NCBI RefSeq assembly: GCF_036924745.1
Contig: NZ_JAZHSD010000001.1
Span: forward strand, 62,001 to 126,000
DNA: 64,000 nucleotides
Direction: 5' to 3'
Origin: Bradyrhizobium sp. AZCC 1693
GTDB taxonomy: Bacteria; Pseudomonadota; Alphaproteobacteria; Rhizobiales; Xanthobacteraceae
In this document: one piece after another, positions 33,749 through 42,700 of the stretch
How the letters are laid out: the number at the start of each line of letters is the position of its first letter
Position numbering within the stretch: the stretch's first letter is position 1
Translations under genes and position numbers: made by a program
Notes under the pieces: generated by a model
Databases searched by the model: none
What the model was told of the DNA's origin: nothing
The model's input: only the letters and a program-made list of their open reading frames with translations

Positions 33749-34576
33749 ATGGCAGTGCATCAGGTCAATCCGCAAGGTTCGAAGCTCGCCGCACTCGATC
33801 CGATCTGGGACCGCGTCCGGGGCGAGGCGGAGGACATCGTCCGCCGCGAGCCTGAACTGGCTTCCTTCATCTATTCGACCGTGCTGCATCACGAGCGCCT
33901 CGAAGATTCGGTGGTGCATCGTCTCGCCGAGCGGCTCGATCATTCGGCGCTGTCAGGCGATTTGATCCGCCAGACCTATGACGAGGCGCTGCGCGACGAA
34001 CCCGATCTCGGCAACGCGTTCCGCGCCGACCTGGTCGCGGTCTACGACCGCGATCCCGCAACCTCGCGCTTCATCGATCCGTTGCTCTACTTCAAGGGTT
34101 TCCACGCGCTGCAAACACACAGGCTGGCGCATTGGCTCTATCAAAAGGGCCGCAAGGATTTCGCCTACTATCTGCAGAGCCGCTCGTCGGCGGTGTTTCA
34201 GACCGACATCAACCCCGCCGCCAAAATCGGCCGCGGTATTTTCCTCGATCACGCGACCGGTTTCGTCTGCGGCGAGACCGCCGTGATCGACGACGACGTT
34301 TCGATCCTGCATGGCGTCACGCTCGGCGGCACCGGCAAGGAGAACGAGGACCGCCATCCGAAGATCAGGCGCGGCGTGCTGATCGGGGCGGGCGCGAAAA
34401 TTCTCGGCAATATCGAGATCGGCCATTGCGCGCGCATCGCAGCCGGCTCGGTGGTGGTCAAGCCTGTGCCTCACAACGTCACGGTCGCCGGCGTCCCCGC
34501 CAAGATCGTCGGCGAGGCCGGCTGTGCAGAGCCGTCGCGCACCATGGATCAGATGCTTGGTGCGATCGGGCTTTGA
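33749..34576 (+). CDS. cysE: Serine O-acetyltransferase
   Basis: 275 aa. The N-terminal helical domain (about 15-140) is that of CysE, followed by left-handed beta-helix hexapeptide repeats (about 150-250). Active-site segments are FLDHATGFVCGETAVI and ILHGVTLGGTGKENEDRHPKI. It acetylates serine with acetyl-CoA, the first step of cysteine synthesis. A DUF3126 gene follows 107 bp downstream, a pairing conserved across Rhizobiales. The upstream region has a GCTATAGTACC box near 33710 that may be a -10 element. Confidence 0.95.
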   Translation: MAVHQVNPQGSKLAALDPIWDRVRGEAEDIVRREPELASFIYSTVLHHERLEDSVVHRLAERLDHSALSGDLIRQTYDEALRDEPDLGNAFRADLVAVYDRDPATSRFIDPLLYFKGFHALQTHRLAHWLYQKGRKDFAYYLQSRSSAVFQTDINPAAKIGRGIFLDHATGFVCGETAVIDDDVSILHGVTLGGTGKENEDRHPKIRRGVLIGAGAKILGNIEIGHCARIAAGSVVVKPVPHNVTVAGVPAKIVGEAGCAEPSRTMDQMLGAIGL

Positions 34577-34683
34577 TTTTCCACACTTTCTCGCAGCCGT
34601 ATTTGTGAAGTTACGGCTGGTAGTCTGCGCCGTCTCGTCCTAAAAACCTCCCGGAAATTCAAAGAATCCGATTGGAGACCGCC

Positions 34684-34902
34684 GTGGACGTTCAGGAAGT
34701 CAGGAAGCTCGACGCCTATCTCAAGCGCGTATTCGGCAATCCCAAGATCCGCGTCGTGCCGCGGCCGAAAAAGGACGATTCCGCCGAAGTCTATATCGGC
34801 GAGGAGTTCATCGGCGTGCTGTTCGTCGATGACGAGGACGACGATCGCTCGTTCCAGTTTCAGATGGCGATCCTCGAGGAAGATCTGGCCGACGTCGGGT
34901 GA
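34684..34902 (+). CDS. DUF3126 family small protein
   Basis: 72 aa. GTG 34684 is chosen because GGAG lies six bases upstream; TTG 34672 is in frame. The sequence DVQEVRKLDAYLKRVFGNPKIRVV ... YIGEEFIGVLFVDDEDDDRSFQFQMAIL is highly characteristic of this alphaproteobacterial family. The function is unknown. It lies just after cysE. Confidence 0.85.
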   Translation: MDVQEVRKLDAYLKRVFGNPKIRVVPRPKKDDSAEVYIGEEFIGVLFVDDEDDDRSFQFQMAILEEDLADVG

Positions 34903-34920
34903 CGGGGCGCATTAGCGAGG

Positions 34921-34967
34921 CGTGCCCACCATCTTATTTTCGTGGTCGCGGATTGATGGTGGGCACG
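34921..34967. terminator. Inverted repeat between convergent genes
   Basis: Perfect 13-bp arms CGTGCCCACCATC and GATGGTGGGCACG with a 21-base loop, 18 bp after the DUF3126 stop and 45 bp before the end of the convergent gene. No T run. It may end transcription or stabilise mRNA, and resembles a rhizobial intergenic repeat. Confidence 0.5.
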
Positions 34968-35012
34968 GCGCTGACGCGCCTTTGCCACCCTACAAATTCG
35001 CCCTGCCGTTCA

Positions 35013-35777
35013 CTAGCCCTTCGGCCCGCGCATCTGCGCCGTCAAGCGGTCCATCGCATTCGCAACGTCGCGCCATTGCGACAGCCAACTCCGCGGAAAG
35101 CGGAACGTCAGGTCGGCGCCGTCAACGCGGCGCTCGCTCAGGCACATGCCAGGCGTCTGGCCGTCGCGCGAACAGCGCGCGTTGAGGCTCGGCGTCGTGC
35201 CGGAGAACAGGTCTTCGTTGGCGTAGGGCGAGCCGTCGCGAAACGTGCGCATCGTCAATCCGTCTTCCACCGGCGTTGAAGCCTGCTCGAGGTAGCGCGG
35301 ATAGATCGTGCGGACCCGCGCATCCGGCGCCAGCGTATCGTGGTGGGCCGATATTGACACGAATATCCGGTCGATCGGCTGCTTCTCCTCGATCGTATTG
35401 GCGCTGACGTGCTTCGGCGCATCCGGCGGCTCCAGCGACGGGAAGGCGAAACTGAGATCGACCCGTTCCTGCGGCCCGGAGTGACGCTGGATTTTCCGGC
35501 GGATCGCCGCGGTCGGCACGTTGAAGAGCGTAGCGCCGACGCTGACCGGCAACCGATCGGGGGCGCCGGCGGGGCGCGCGACCCAGGTCGGCCACAGCAA
35601 ATAGGCGACCAGCGCAACGGCGCTCGCGGCAACGGTTACCGCGACCATGATCAGGATCATGTGCGAGCGCGGGTCCCTGCGAGTGTCGCGGGCGAGGTAC
35701 TGGGCCGTCGAAAGCAGGGTCATGAACGAAGCATCGGTCGGGCAAGAGCCAGGCGAATCATCCCGCGAATATGCCAT
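35013..35777 (-). CDS. Membrane-anchored hypothetical protein
   Basis: 254 aa from ATG 35777 (MAYSRDDSPG), with GAGGAAA ten bases upstream; ATG 35723 is an alternative. One membrane helix at about 39-62 (MILIMVAVTVAASAVALVAYLLW) separates a short cytoplasmic N-terminus from a soluble, presumably periplasmic, domain. That domain has two Cys near ARCSRDGQTPGMCLSERR that could form a disulfide. No known domain is recognised. Confidence 0.7.
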   Translation of the reverse strand: MAYSRDDSPGSCPTDASFMTLLSTAQYLARDTRRDPRSHMILIMVAVTVAASAVALVAYLLWPTWVARPAGAPDRLPVSVGATLFNVPTAAIRRKIQRHSGPQERVDLSFAFPSLEPPDAPKHVSANTIEEKQPIDRIFVSISAHHDTLAPDARVRTIYPRYLEQASTPVEDGLTMRTFRDGSPYANEDLFSGTTPSLNARCSRDGQTPGMCLSERRVDGADLTFRFPRSWLSQWRDVANAMDRLTAQMRGPKG

Positions 35778-35940
35778 GGGGAGCGCAGTTTCCTCATGAT
35801 TTCGCGGGAGTCCGGCCCCGCTAGCCATGCGCAAACGCGGTCCGGGCGGTCCGTTGTTAACCTTTCCTTAAGGATGCTGTGGCGGCCGCCGCCCAATTTT
35901 GCGAAAGCAGGGCGCGGTTTTTCGAGTAGGGGAAGTTGCC

Positions 35941-36270
35941 ATGTCGCCCGATGCGTTGAATTCCCTGTTCTCCCTGTGCATCGGCTTTGCGCTCGCAGGC
36001 GCGCTCGCCAGCGGCTATCAGGCGATGGCGGCGCGGCCGGCGGGGTTCGGGCTGCTCGGGGAAGGCGTGGCGCCGAAGACGTTTGCGGCCGTGCCGTTTC
36101 TGGTTTTCGCCGCACCCTTCATCATCATGCGCAACACGTTGCGCGGCGCGAAGATCGAGCGCCGCCGCTTCGAATTCGTGATGATGGCGACCGTGCTTTC
36201 AGGCTTCTGGAGCTTGATGTCCGGCACGTTTTTCCTGATGACGCTGCGTGCCACCGGCGTGCTGGCCTGA
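35941..36270 (+). CDS. Small integral membrane protein
   Basis: 109 aa with three predicted helices: LFSLCIGFALAGALASGYQAM (8-28), TFAAVPFLVFAAPFIIM (46-62) and MMATVLSGFWSLMSGTFFLM (80-99). ATG 35941 is preceded by AGGGGAAG. It is widely conserved in Rhizobiales as a hypothetical protein as far as I can judge. An intrinsic terminator lies 43 bp after its stop, directly against the next gene. Confidence 0.7.
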   Translation: MSPDALNSLFSLCIGFALAGALASGYQAMAARPAGFGLLGEGVAPKTFAAVPFLVFAAPFIIMRNTLRGAKIERRRFEFVMMATVLSGFWSLMSGTFFLMTLRATGVLA

Positions 36271-36313
36271 GGCTTCAGGCCTGCTCGCTTGATCCCGCGC
36301 CGGCGGCTGTGCA

Positions 36314-36340
36314 AAGGTCTCCGCCAACGGAGACCTTTTT
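36314..36340 (+). terminator. Intrinsic terminator abutting and masking the next gene's ribosome-binding site
   Basis: Perfect 10-bp stem AAGGTCTCCG / CGGAGACCTT with a CCAA loop, followed by a T run (36336-36340). It ends three bases before the ATG at 36344. The GGAGA that would serve as Shine-Dalgarno lies in the 3' arm (36329-36333). It can end the upstream transcript and, if read through, would hide the ribosome-binding site. Confidence 0.75.
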
Positions 36341-36343
36341 GCC

Positions 36344-36874
36344 ATGGCGATCTACGAACTCGACGGACAGGGGCCTGAACTCCCCGGAGACGGAAACTAT
36401 TTCATCGCAGATACCGCTGTCGTGATCGGCAAGGTGCGCCTTCTGAATTCGGCCAGCGTGTGGTTCGGCGCGGTGCTGCGCGGCGACAATGAGTGGATCG
36501 AGATCGGCGAAGGCTCCAACGTGCAGGACAATTCCACCTGCCACACTGACCGCGGCTTTCCGCTGACGATCGGCAAGAACTGCACCGTCGGCCACAATGT
36601 CATCCTGCACGGCTGCACGCTCGAAGACGACGCGCTGGTCGGGATGGGCTCGATCGTGATGAACGGCGCTCGCATACGCCGCGGCAGCATCGTCGGCGCG
36701 GGATCGGTCATCACCGAAGGCAAGGAGTATCCCGAATATTCCTTGATCATCGGCTCGCCCGCGCGCGTGGTCCGCACGCTGACGCCGGAGCAGGTGACGG
36801 CGATGGGAAGTGCGGCAAAGTTCTATGCCATTAACGGCCCGCGCTTCAAAAACGGATTGAAGAAGATCGGCTGA
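36344..36874 (+). CDS. Gamma carbonic anhydrase family protein
   Basis: 176 aa, left-handed beta-helix. The three zinc-binding histidines are present: His67 (STCHTDRG), His84 and His89 (VGHNVILHG). Members include PaaY/YrdA-like enzymes and true gamma carbonic anhydrases; activity differs among them. The length is normal. The ATG sits directly behind a strong terminator hairpin that contains the only good Shine-Dalgarno, so expression may depend on its opening. Confidence 0.88.
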   Translation: MAIYELDGQGPELPGDGNYFIADTAVVIGKVRLLNSASVWFGAVLRGDNEWIEIGEGSNVQDNSTCHTDRGFPLTIGKNCTVGHNVILHGCTLEDDALVGMGSIVMNGARIRRGSIVGAGSVITEGKEYPEYSLIIGSPARVVRTLTPEQVTAMGSAAKFYAINGPRFKNGLKKIG

Positions 36875-36893
36875 CGCCGGCCTGCTTACCGGC

Positions 36894-37061
36894 TCATTTG
36901 CCTTCGCTCTCGTTCGCCTCGCGGGCGCCGGCGACCTTTTCATGGCCGGCAGCCCAGAGCGCATGCTCCTCGCTGCCATCCCGATACGGATTGGCTTCCG
37001 CCGGAATGTTCTGGCGCGCGGCGCGCTCGCCTAGCTCGAAAGGGTCGGGGTCGGAATTCAT
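36894..37061 (-). CDS. Ribosome modulation factor-like small protein
   Basis: 55 aa (MNSDPDPFELGERAAR ... REANESEGK). The pattern G-x2-A-A, A-N-P-Y, then H-x2-W-x2-G-x4-A over residues 11-45 resembles the RMF family, which in E. coli inactivates ribosomes as 100S dimers in stationary phase. The acidic ends differ from E. coli RMF, which is basic, so ribosome binding is unproven. Its ATG overlaps the stop of the upstream ribbon-helix-helix gene (ATGA), which indicates translational coupling. Confidence 0.7.
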   Translation of the reverse strand: MNSDPDPFELGERAARQNIPAEANPYRDGSEEHALWAAGHEKVAGAREANESEGK

Positions 37062-37285
37062 GATGGCGTCTTTCCGGTTTTCGATCTTGTGTTCTTCGCC
37101 GTCACGGCCTTCGAAAGCCCTGCACTTGCCCGCAGTGCGTCCTTGAGGTCGATGGGAATGCCGTGTTTCTTGAGCAGGTCCGCAAAGGCTTCGTCGGCCA
37201 ATTCCTGAAATGTCGCCATCCGGTCACGCGCAAGCTGGGTGAGCTTGTCGAGCGTGTCGTCGTCGAAGGCGATCAATTTGCGCAA
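37058..37285 (-). CDS. Ribbon-helix-helix-like small protein
   Basis: 75 aa from TTG 37285, with AGGAA about ten bases upstream. RKLIAFDDDTLDKLTQLARDRMATFQELADEAFADLLKKH (residues 2-41) fits the RHH fold: a short beta strand, then two helices. RHH proteins are dimeric DNA binders and are often antitoxins. The basic tail (about 55-75) may bind nucleic acid. It is the first gene of a coupled pair with the RMF-like gene. A much longer in-frame reading is antisense to the secreted protein gene at 37398 and is not credible. Confidence 0.6.
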   Translation of the reverse strand: MRKLIAFDDDTLDKLTQLARDRMATFQELADEAFADLLKKHGIPIDLKDALRASAGLSKAVTAKNTRSKTGKTPS

Positions 37286-37397
37286 GCGCGGCCAGTTCCT
37301 GATGTCGAGCGGATGTGAATGAATGATCTGGATCGAAAATCGTTCCGGCAGGAACAACGGCCGGGGCGCCGTCGTTGCTCCGAAAAGGAGATTTCCG

Positions 37398-37850
37398 ATG
37401 AAGATAGCCTCTGCAACTGCCGCCATTGCGGCGATCGCGATCCTGATATTCCCGGCCATTTCGGTTGCGCAGAGCGCCGGTGGATCAACTGGTGGATCGT
37501 CCACCGGGAGCAGCAGCGGCAGCGCTGCCGGCTCGCCGAGCGCGGGTTCGGCCGGTGCTGGCACGCAAAGCGTCACCGGGGTGCCGTCAGGTCCTGCCAA
37601 TCCGGGCGGGTTGAACAATGCCGGCCAAGATCCGAGCGGCCCGGCCAATTCGTCCAGGCTTGCGTCGCCGCCCCCGCCAGGTACCAACAGCGCTGGTACT
37701 GCCCAGTCGTCTGGTCGCGGCGTCAACACCGAAAGCGGTGTAACGACGGGCGCGGGAAAATCGGCGGGGTCAGAAAGCGTTGACGCGGCCATCACGGAAG
37801 AGAACAAGACGGTCGATCGCAAGATCAAGAGCATTTGCCGCGGCTGCTGA
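37398..37850 (+). CDS. Secreted Gly/Ser-rich hypothetical protein
   Basis: 150 aa from ATG 37398, seven bases after AAAAGGAG. The signal peptide is about residues 1-25 (MKIASATAAIAAIAILIFPAISVAQ). The mature part is rich in Gly, Ser and Ala and low in hydrophobic residues, so probably disordered. The tail TVDRKIKSICRGC has two cysteines. It is divergent from the RHH gene. The cell location is periplasm or exterior; function is unknown. Confidence 0.75.
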   Translation: MKIASATAAIAAIAILIFPAISVAQSAGGSTGGSSTGSSSGSAAGSPSAGSAGAGTQSVTGVPSGPANPGGLNNAGQDPSGPANSSRLASPPPPGTNSAGTAQSSGRGVNTESGVTTGAGKSAGSESVDAAITEENKTVDRKIKSICRGC

Positions 37851-37989
37851 TCTTCCAAATACAGTCGCGCAGAAGTGAGCAAAATTGCCCAGCCAACTCT
37901 GAGAACTGGTCCTAGAGTTGCTCCGGATCTGTGAGGATCCGACGCCGAAAGCGTCGAGCGTTCGAACGCAAGATCACGGAGGATGGGTC

Positions 37990-38553
37990 ATGTTACGCAA
38001 AATGATGATCGCCTTGTTCGCATGCGCGTCGGTCGCCATGCTGGCGCCGGACGTGGCTTCGGCCCGCGGTGGTTTTGGCGGTGGTGGTTTCCACGGCGGC
38101 GGAATGGGCGGCGGCTTCCGCGGTGGCGGAATGGGCGGCGGTGGCTTCCGCGGCGGGATGGGAATGGGCGGTGGCGGCTTTCGGGCTGCCGCGATTGGCG
38201 GCGGCGGTTTCCGTGCGGCCGGGATCGGGGGCGGTGGTTTCCGTGCGGCCGCTTTGCCGGCTGCCGGATTTCGCGGCGGCACCCTGGCCGTCAACAGTTT
38301 CCGCGGCGGCTTCCACCCCGGATTCAGGCATCATCGGAGATTTCCGATTGCCGCGGCAGCAATCGGACTCGGCTTGGGCTACGGCCTCTACGGCGGCTAC
38401 TACAACGATTATTATGATTACGGCGATCCGTATTACGCCGGCTATGGCTACGACGATCCCTACTACTACGGCGATGGCGGCTGCTACATCGTGCGGCGGA
38501 GCGTGCTGACGCCTTATGGCTGGCGCATTCGGCCTGTGCAGATCTGCGGCTGA
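37990..38553 (+). CDS. Secreted glycine-rich repeat protein
   Basis: 187 aa. Signal peptide about 1-25 (MLRKMMIALFACASVAMLAPDVASA). Residues 26-100 are built of GGGGFRG/GGGMGG-type repeats. A hydrophobic Gly-rich stretch (about 119-137) is followed by a Tyr/Asp-rich segment with several DPYY motifs, and the last 25 residues include a Cys pair (GGCYIVRR ... VQICG). GGAGG precedes the ATG. Similar small proteins are common in Bradyrhizobium and are of unknown function; an envelope or surface role is likely. Confidence 0.78.
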   Translation: MLRKMMIALFACASVAMLAPDVASARGGFGGGGFHGGGMGGGFRGGGMGGGGFRGGMGMGGGGFRAAAIGGGGFRAAGIGGGGFRAAALPAAGFRGGTLAVNSFRGGFHPGFRHHRRFPIAAAAIGLGLGYGLYGGYYNDYYDYGDPYYAGYGYDDPYYYGDGGCYIVRRSVLTPYGWRIRPVQICG

Positions 38554-38654
38554 TCCCGTCCGGCCCGAATAATGCGGCCTTGGTGTTCTTACACCGAGGC
38601 CGTTATGATATCGTTCGCTGATACGCCGTTTGCACCGCATGGGGGATGTTGAAC

Positions 38655-38804
38655 ATGCTCACAGCGCCCGCATTGACGTTGATGTTTTTGATTGTCGTGG
38701 TTGGTCTGGGTACGGCGTTCGTCTGGATGTTCTGGGAGATTGAGCAGATGTCCAGGCTGCGCCGGATGTCCAGACCACATCGCAAGGGCGATCGCATCGG
38801 ATAG
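38655..38804 (+). CDS. Small membrane protein (49 aa), hypothetical
   Basis: Encodes MLTAPALTLMFLIVVVGLGT..., one predicted membrane helix (6-25) followed by a basic tail (RMSRPHRKGDRIG). GGGGGA lies about nine bases before the ATG. A copy of only its last 13 codons occurs upstream of the second TpsA gene at 43932, with mostly synonymous or conservative changes. That similarity of reading frame supports translation, but the ORF is short and could be chance. Confidence 0.4.
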   Translation: MLTAPALTLMFLIVVVGLGTAFVWMFWEIEQMSRLRRMSRPHRKGDRIG

Positions 38805-39775
38805 TCGGGCGGACATCGCGCGCAGTCATGTTCCGCGCAATGCCTGATGTCCGCCGTGACCATTCGTTACTTAAAATTTTTAGATAAGTTGCGACTATTG
38901 ATTGATGCATCCTTAGATTGGAACCTGCAACGGTGCGGCGTGTGCATGGAACCGTGCACGTCCGACAAGGAATTTGCGGGGACGGGACGGTGCCGCCGCC
39001 TTTCAGTGCATGGTGGTTCGATTGATCGTCTCATCTACGTCAGCTCCCTCATCTTCGCGCACCAGAAACTTTCGAGCCTCCGTCAGCCTGATTGCGCTTT
39101 TGTGCGGCCTGGGTTGCGCGCAGCCGTCGATGGCGCAATCGCTGCCGACCGGCGGAACGGTGGTCAGCGGAAGCGTTGCAATCGGTTCGACGTCGCCGAC
39201 CGGTCTTACGGTCACCCAATCGAGCGCCACCGGCATCGTCAACTGGTCGAGCTTTTCGGTCGGGCAGGGCCACCAGGTCCAGTTCAATAACGGTAGCGGC
39301 GCGACACTCAACCGCGTGACCGGCAACGTGCCGTCGTCGATCAACGGGCTCGTGTCGGCAACCGGCTCCGTCTACCTCGTCAATCCGGCAGGCGTCGTCG
39401 TCGGACCGACCGGCGTGATCAAGACCGGTGGCAGCTTCGTGGCCTCGACACTGGACGTCAAGGATGCGGAGTTCCGCGCCGGAGGATCGCTGACCTTCAG
39501 CGGCAACAGCAACGCCTCGGTGGTGAATCTCGGCAAGATCGGCTCGTCGAAGGGCGACGTCGTCCTGATCGCGCGTCAGGTTCGTAACGACGGCTCACTG
39601 ACGGCGCGCAACGGCACCGCCGCGATGGCCTCCGGCAGCGAGGTGGTGCTGAGCGACGGTTCGCTCGGCAATGGCAAGGTGCTGGTGCGGCGTCCGGCGC
39701 AGGATGGCGAGATCCGCAACAGCGGCGCGATCCGCGCGGCGGAAGTAGAATTGCGCGCCAATGGCGGCAACATCT
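38763..39775. repeat. Long duplicated segment, copy 1 (tpsA1 upstream and 5' end)
   Basis: Similar to 43932-44958. It contains the tail of the small ORF, a diverged upstream region of about 250 bp, and the first roughly 760 bp of the TpsA gene. From 39095 the two copies are almost identical, including runs of about 250 identical bases, at a constant offset of 5183 bp. Similarity drops sharply after about 39775. Confidence 0.85.
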
Positions 39776-42700
39776 ACGCGCTGGCCGGCAACACCGGGAA
39801 TAACATCTCGGCGACGGGGATCGTCAACAAGGGCGGCCGCATCTTTCTGACCGCTCAAGGCGGCTCGGTCACGGTCACCCAGAAAATCGTGGCGCGGCGC
39901 AGGCTGGCGGACGTAGCGCCGGCCAGCCGGCAGGCCGGGACACGCGGCTCGTCCAGCGGCGGGGACATCGTTGTCAGCGGCGACACGGTCACGGTCGGCG
40001 GCACGATCGCGGCGAAGGGCAACGGCGGCGCCGGCGGCACCGTCGTGGTGACCGGCACGGACGTCACCCTGACGTCGAATGCTCGGATCGACGCCAGCGG
40101 GACATCGGGCGGCACCGTGCTGATCGGCGGCGACCGCGCCGGCGGATCGGATGCTGCGCTGAAATTTCTGCCGCAGACCATCGCCAATGCGCAGAGCACG
40201 ACGCTCGAAGCGGGTGCGACGATCACGGCCGACGGCACGTCGGGTGCCGGCGGCAATGTGGTGGTGTGGTCGGACGGCACGACGTCGTTCGCCGGCGCCA
40301 TCAGCACCCAGGGGCTGCGCGGCGGCTTCATCGAGACCTCGGGGCACACGCTCAACTTCACCGGCGGCAGCATCAATGCCGGCAGGGGCGGCGCATGGCT
40401 GCTCGATCCCATCGATCTGACGATCGATGCGACGCTTGCCGGCACCATCGCGACCGCGCTCAACGCCGGCAGCAACGTTACCCAGCAGACCAGCGCGACC
40501 GGCAGCGGCGGCAACGGCGACATCACGGTGGCCAGCGGCATCAACTGGTCGACCAGTGCGACGCTGACGCTCAGCGCCTATCGCCACATCGCGGTCAACA
40601 GCAACATCACGAGTACCGGCGGCGGTGGCGTGGTGCTGCGCGCCGACAACGCCGGCACGGGGACAGGCACCGTGACCTTCGGCGGGGGCCAGATCTCGAC
40701 CGCGGGGACGGTCTCGATCTTCTACAACCCGACCGGCAGCAACTCGACCGTCAATGCCGCCAAATACAAGGCGCCGACGCAGACGAGTTTCAGCGCCAAC
40801 GTCACCGGCGGCGCCACGCTCCAGACCTATATGCTGGTCAACACCGTCTATGACCTGCAGAATATGAAGAACAATCTGGCCGGCACCTATGCGCTCGGCC
40901 GCGACATCGATGCGAGCGCAACCGCATCGTGGAACGGCGGCGCGGGCTTCGCGCCGGTCGGAACCTACTCCTACTACAGCACGGACTTCACTGGAACGTT
41001 TGATGGCCAGGGCCAGACAATCTCGAATCTCGTCATCAATCGGCCTGCGAGCCAGTTCGTCGGGTTGTTCGGCTCCACCGAATTCTCGGCGACGGTCAGG
41101 AATCTGGGGCTTCTGAACGTGTCCATCACGGGCCAAGCGGCCGTCGGCGGCGTCGTTGGCCAAAACATGGGTACCATTACGGGAGTTTACACATCCGGGT
41201 CGGTTACCGCCACCGATTCCGGAGCGGGCGGCATCGTCGGTTACAATTACGGGTCGCTGTCGAACGTTTATTCGGCAAGCGCCGTGAGCGCGCCGGTGGA
41301 CTATGCAGGCGGAATCGCCGGGGTGAGCGTCGGCGACATATCCCGGGCCTATGCGACCGGGCCCGTGAGCGGCGGCAGCTATGTGGGCGGGCTGGTCGGC
41401 TACTTGGGCACTACAGTCACCCAGTCCTATGCAACCGGCCATGTGAGCGGTACGTCCAATGTCGGCGGGCTGGTCGGCTACAACGGCGACTCGATCACGC
41501 AGTCCTACTGGGACAGCCACACGACGGGGCAGACGGCCGGAATTGGTAGTGGCGAGGCGGCGATCAGCTTGACTGAAGTAACCAGCGATCCTGCGCAGTC
41601 GGCGGCGGCAAACTATGCGTTCAAGCAGAGCGCCTATAGCGATTTCGATTTTACCTCCGGCAATCGCTCTACCGGCTGGTTCTCGATCGACGGCCGGACC
41701 CGCCCGTTCGGCCAATGGGAATACTCGACCAATATAGCAAACGCACACCAGCTTCAGTTGATAGCGATGAACCTCGGCGCGAGCTACAAGCTCGCATCCG
41801 ATATTGATTTTTCGAGCGGGCTTGCTGTGGGAGGCAAACATCCCGGCATGTGGTCGTCGAGCGGATTCTCGCCGATCGGCAATTCGTCCACCCAGTTCAC
41901 CGGAGGCTTCGACGGGCAGGGCCACGCGATCCGGAATCTTGCGATTAACCTGCCGTCGACCGCTTACGTCGGACTATTCGGCGCTATCGGGGTTGGCGGA
42001 TCGGCCAGCAATCTCAGCCTGCAGAACGCCACCGTCACCGGCCTCGGCTATGTCGGCGGTCTCACCGGGTTTAACAACGGCAGCATCTCCAACGTCTCTA
42101 TCTCGGGCGCCATCGCGGGGTCACTTCGCATCGGTGGCCTCGTCGGCCAAAACAATTCGGGCAAGAGCATCAACAACGCCTCCGCGTCCGGCACCGTCAC
42201 GGTCAGCGGCGTTGGATATGCCGGCGGCCTGGTGGGCGTGAATCTCGGCAGCATCTCCGGCAGCTTCGCGACGGTCGCCGTCTCTGGAAGCGGCTCAGCT
42301 ACCGCCCCCTTTGGCGGCCTGGTTGGGTGGAACAATGGTGCTGCCGCGATCATCCAGAACAGCTACGCCACCGGTTCTGTGAGTTCCGGCACCGGGAGCA
42401 CGCGCACCGGCGGCCTGGTCGGACAGAACAACGGGAAGGTGCTCGACAGTTATGCCACCGGTGCCGTCAGCGGTGGCACGCAGGGTACCGGCGGGCTAGT
42501 CGGCTACAACGCCAGCGGTGCCACGATCGCGCGGACCTACGCCGTCGGAACGGTGAACGCCTCAGCTCTTGTCGGGGGGCTGGTCGGCAGCAATGCCAGC
42601 AGCATTGCGCAATCCTATTGGGACACGACCACATCAGGACGATCGGTCGGCGTCGGGGCCGGAAACGCGGCGGGTGCGACGGGCCTGACCACCAGCCAGA

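Noticed and set aside
37286..37882. Extension of the RHH gene to a 274-aa protein
   Set aside because: The extra part is antisense to a secreted protein gene that has a strong ribosome-binding site and signal peptide; the RHH fold is complete without it.
39595..41925. 776-codon minus-strand frame opposite the first TpsA
   Set aside because: Antisense shadow in GC-rich DNA. The plus frame is clearly coding and conserved in the paralogue.
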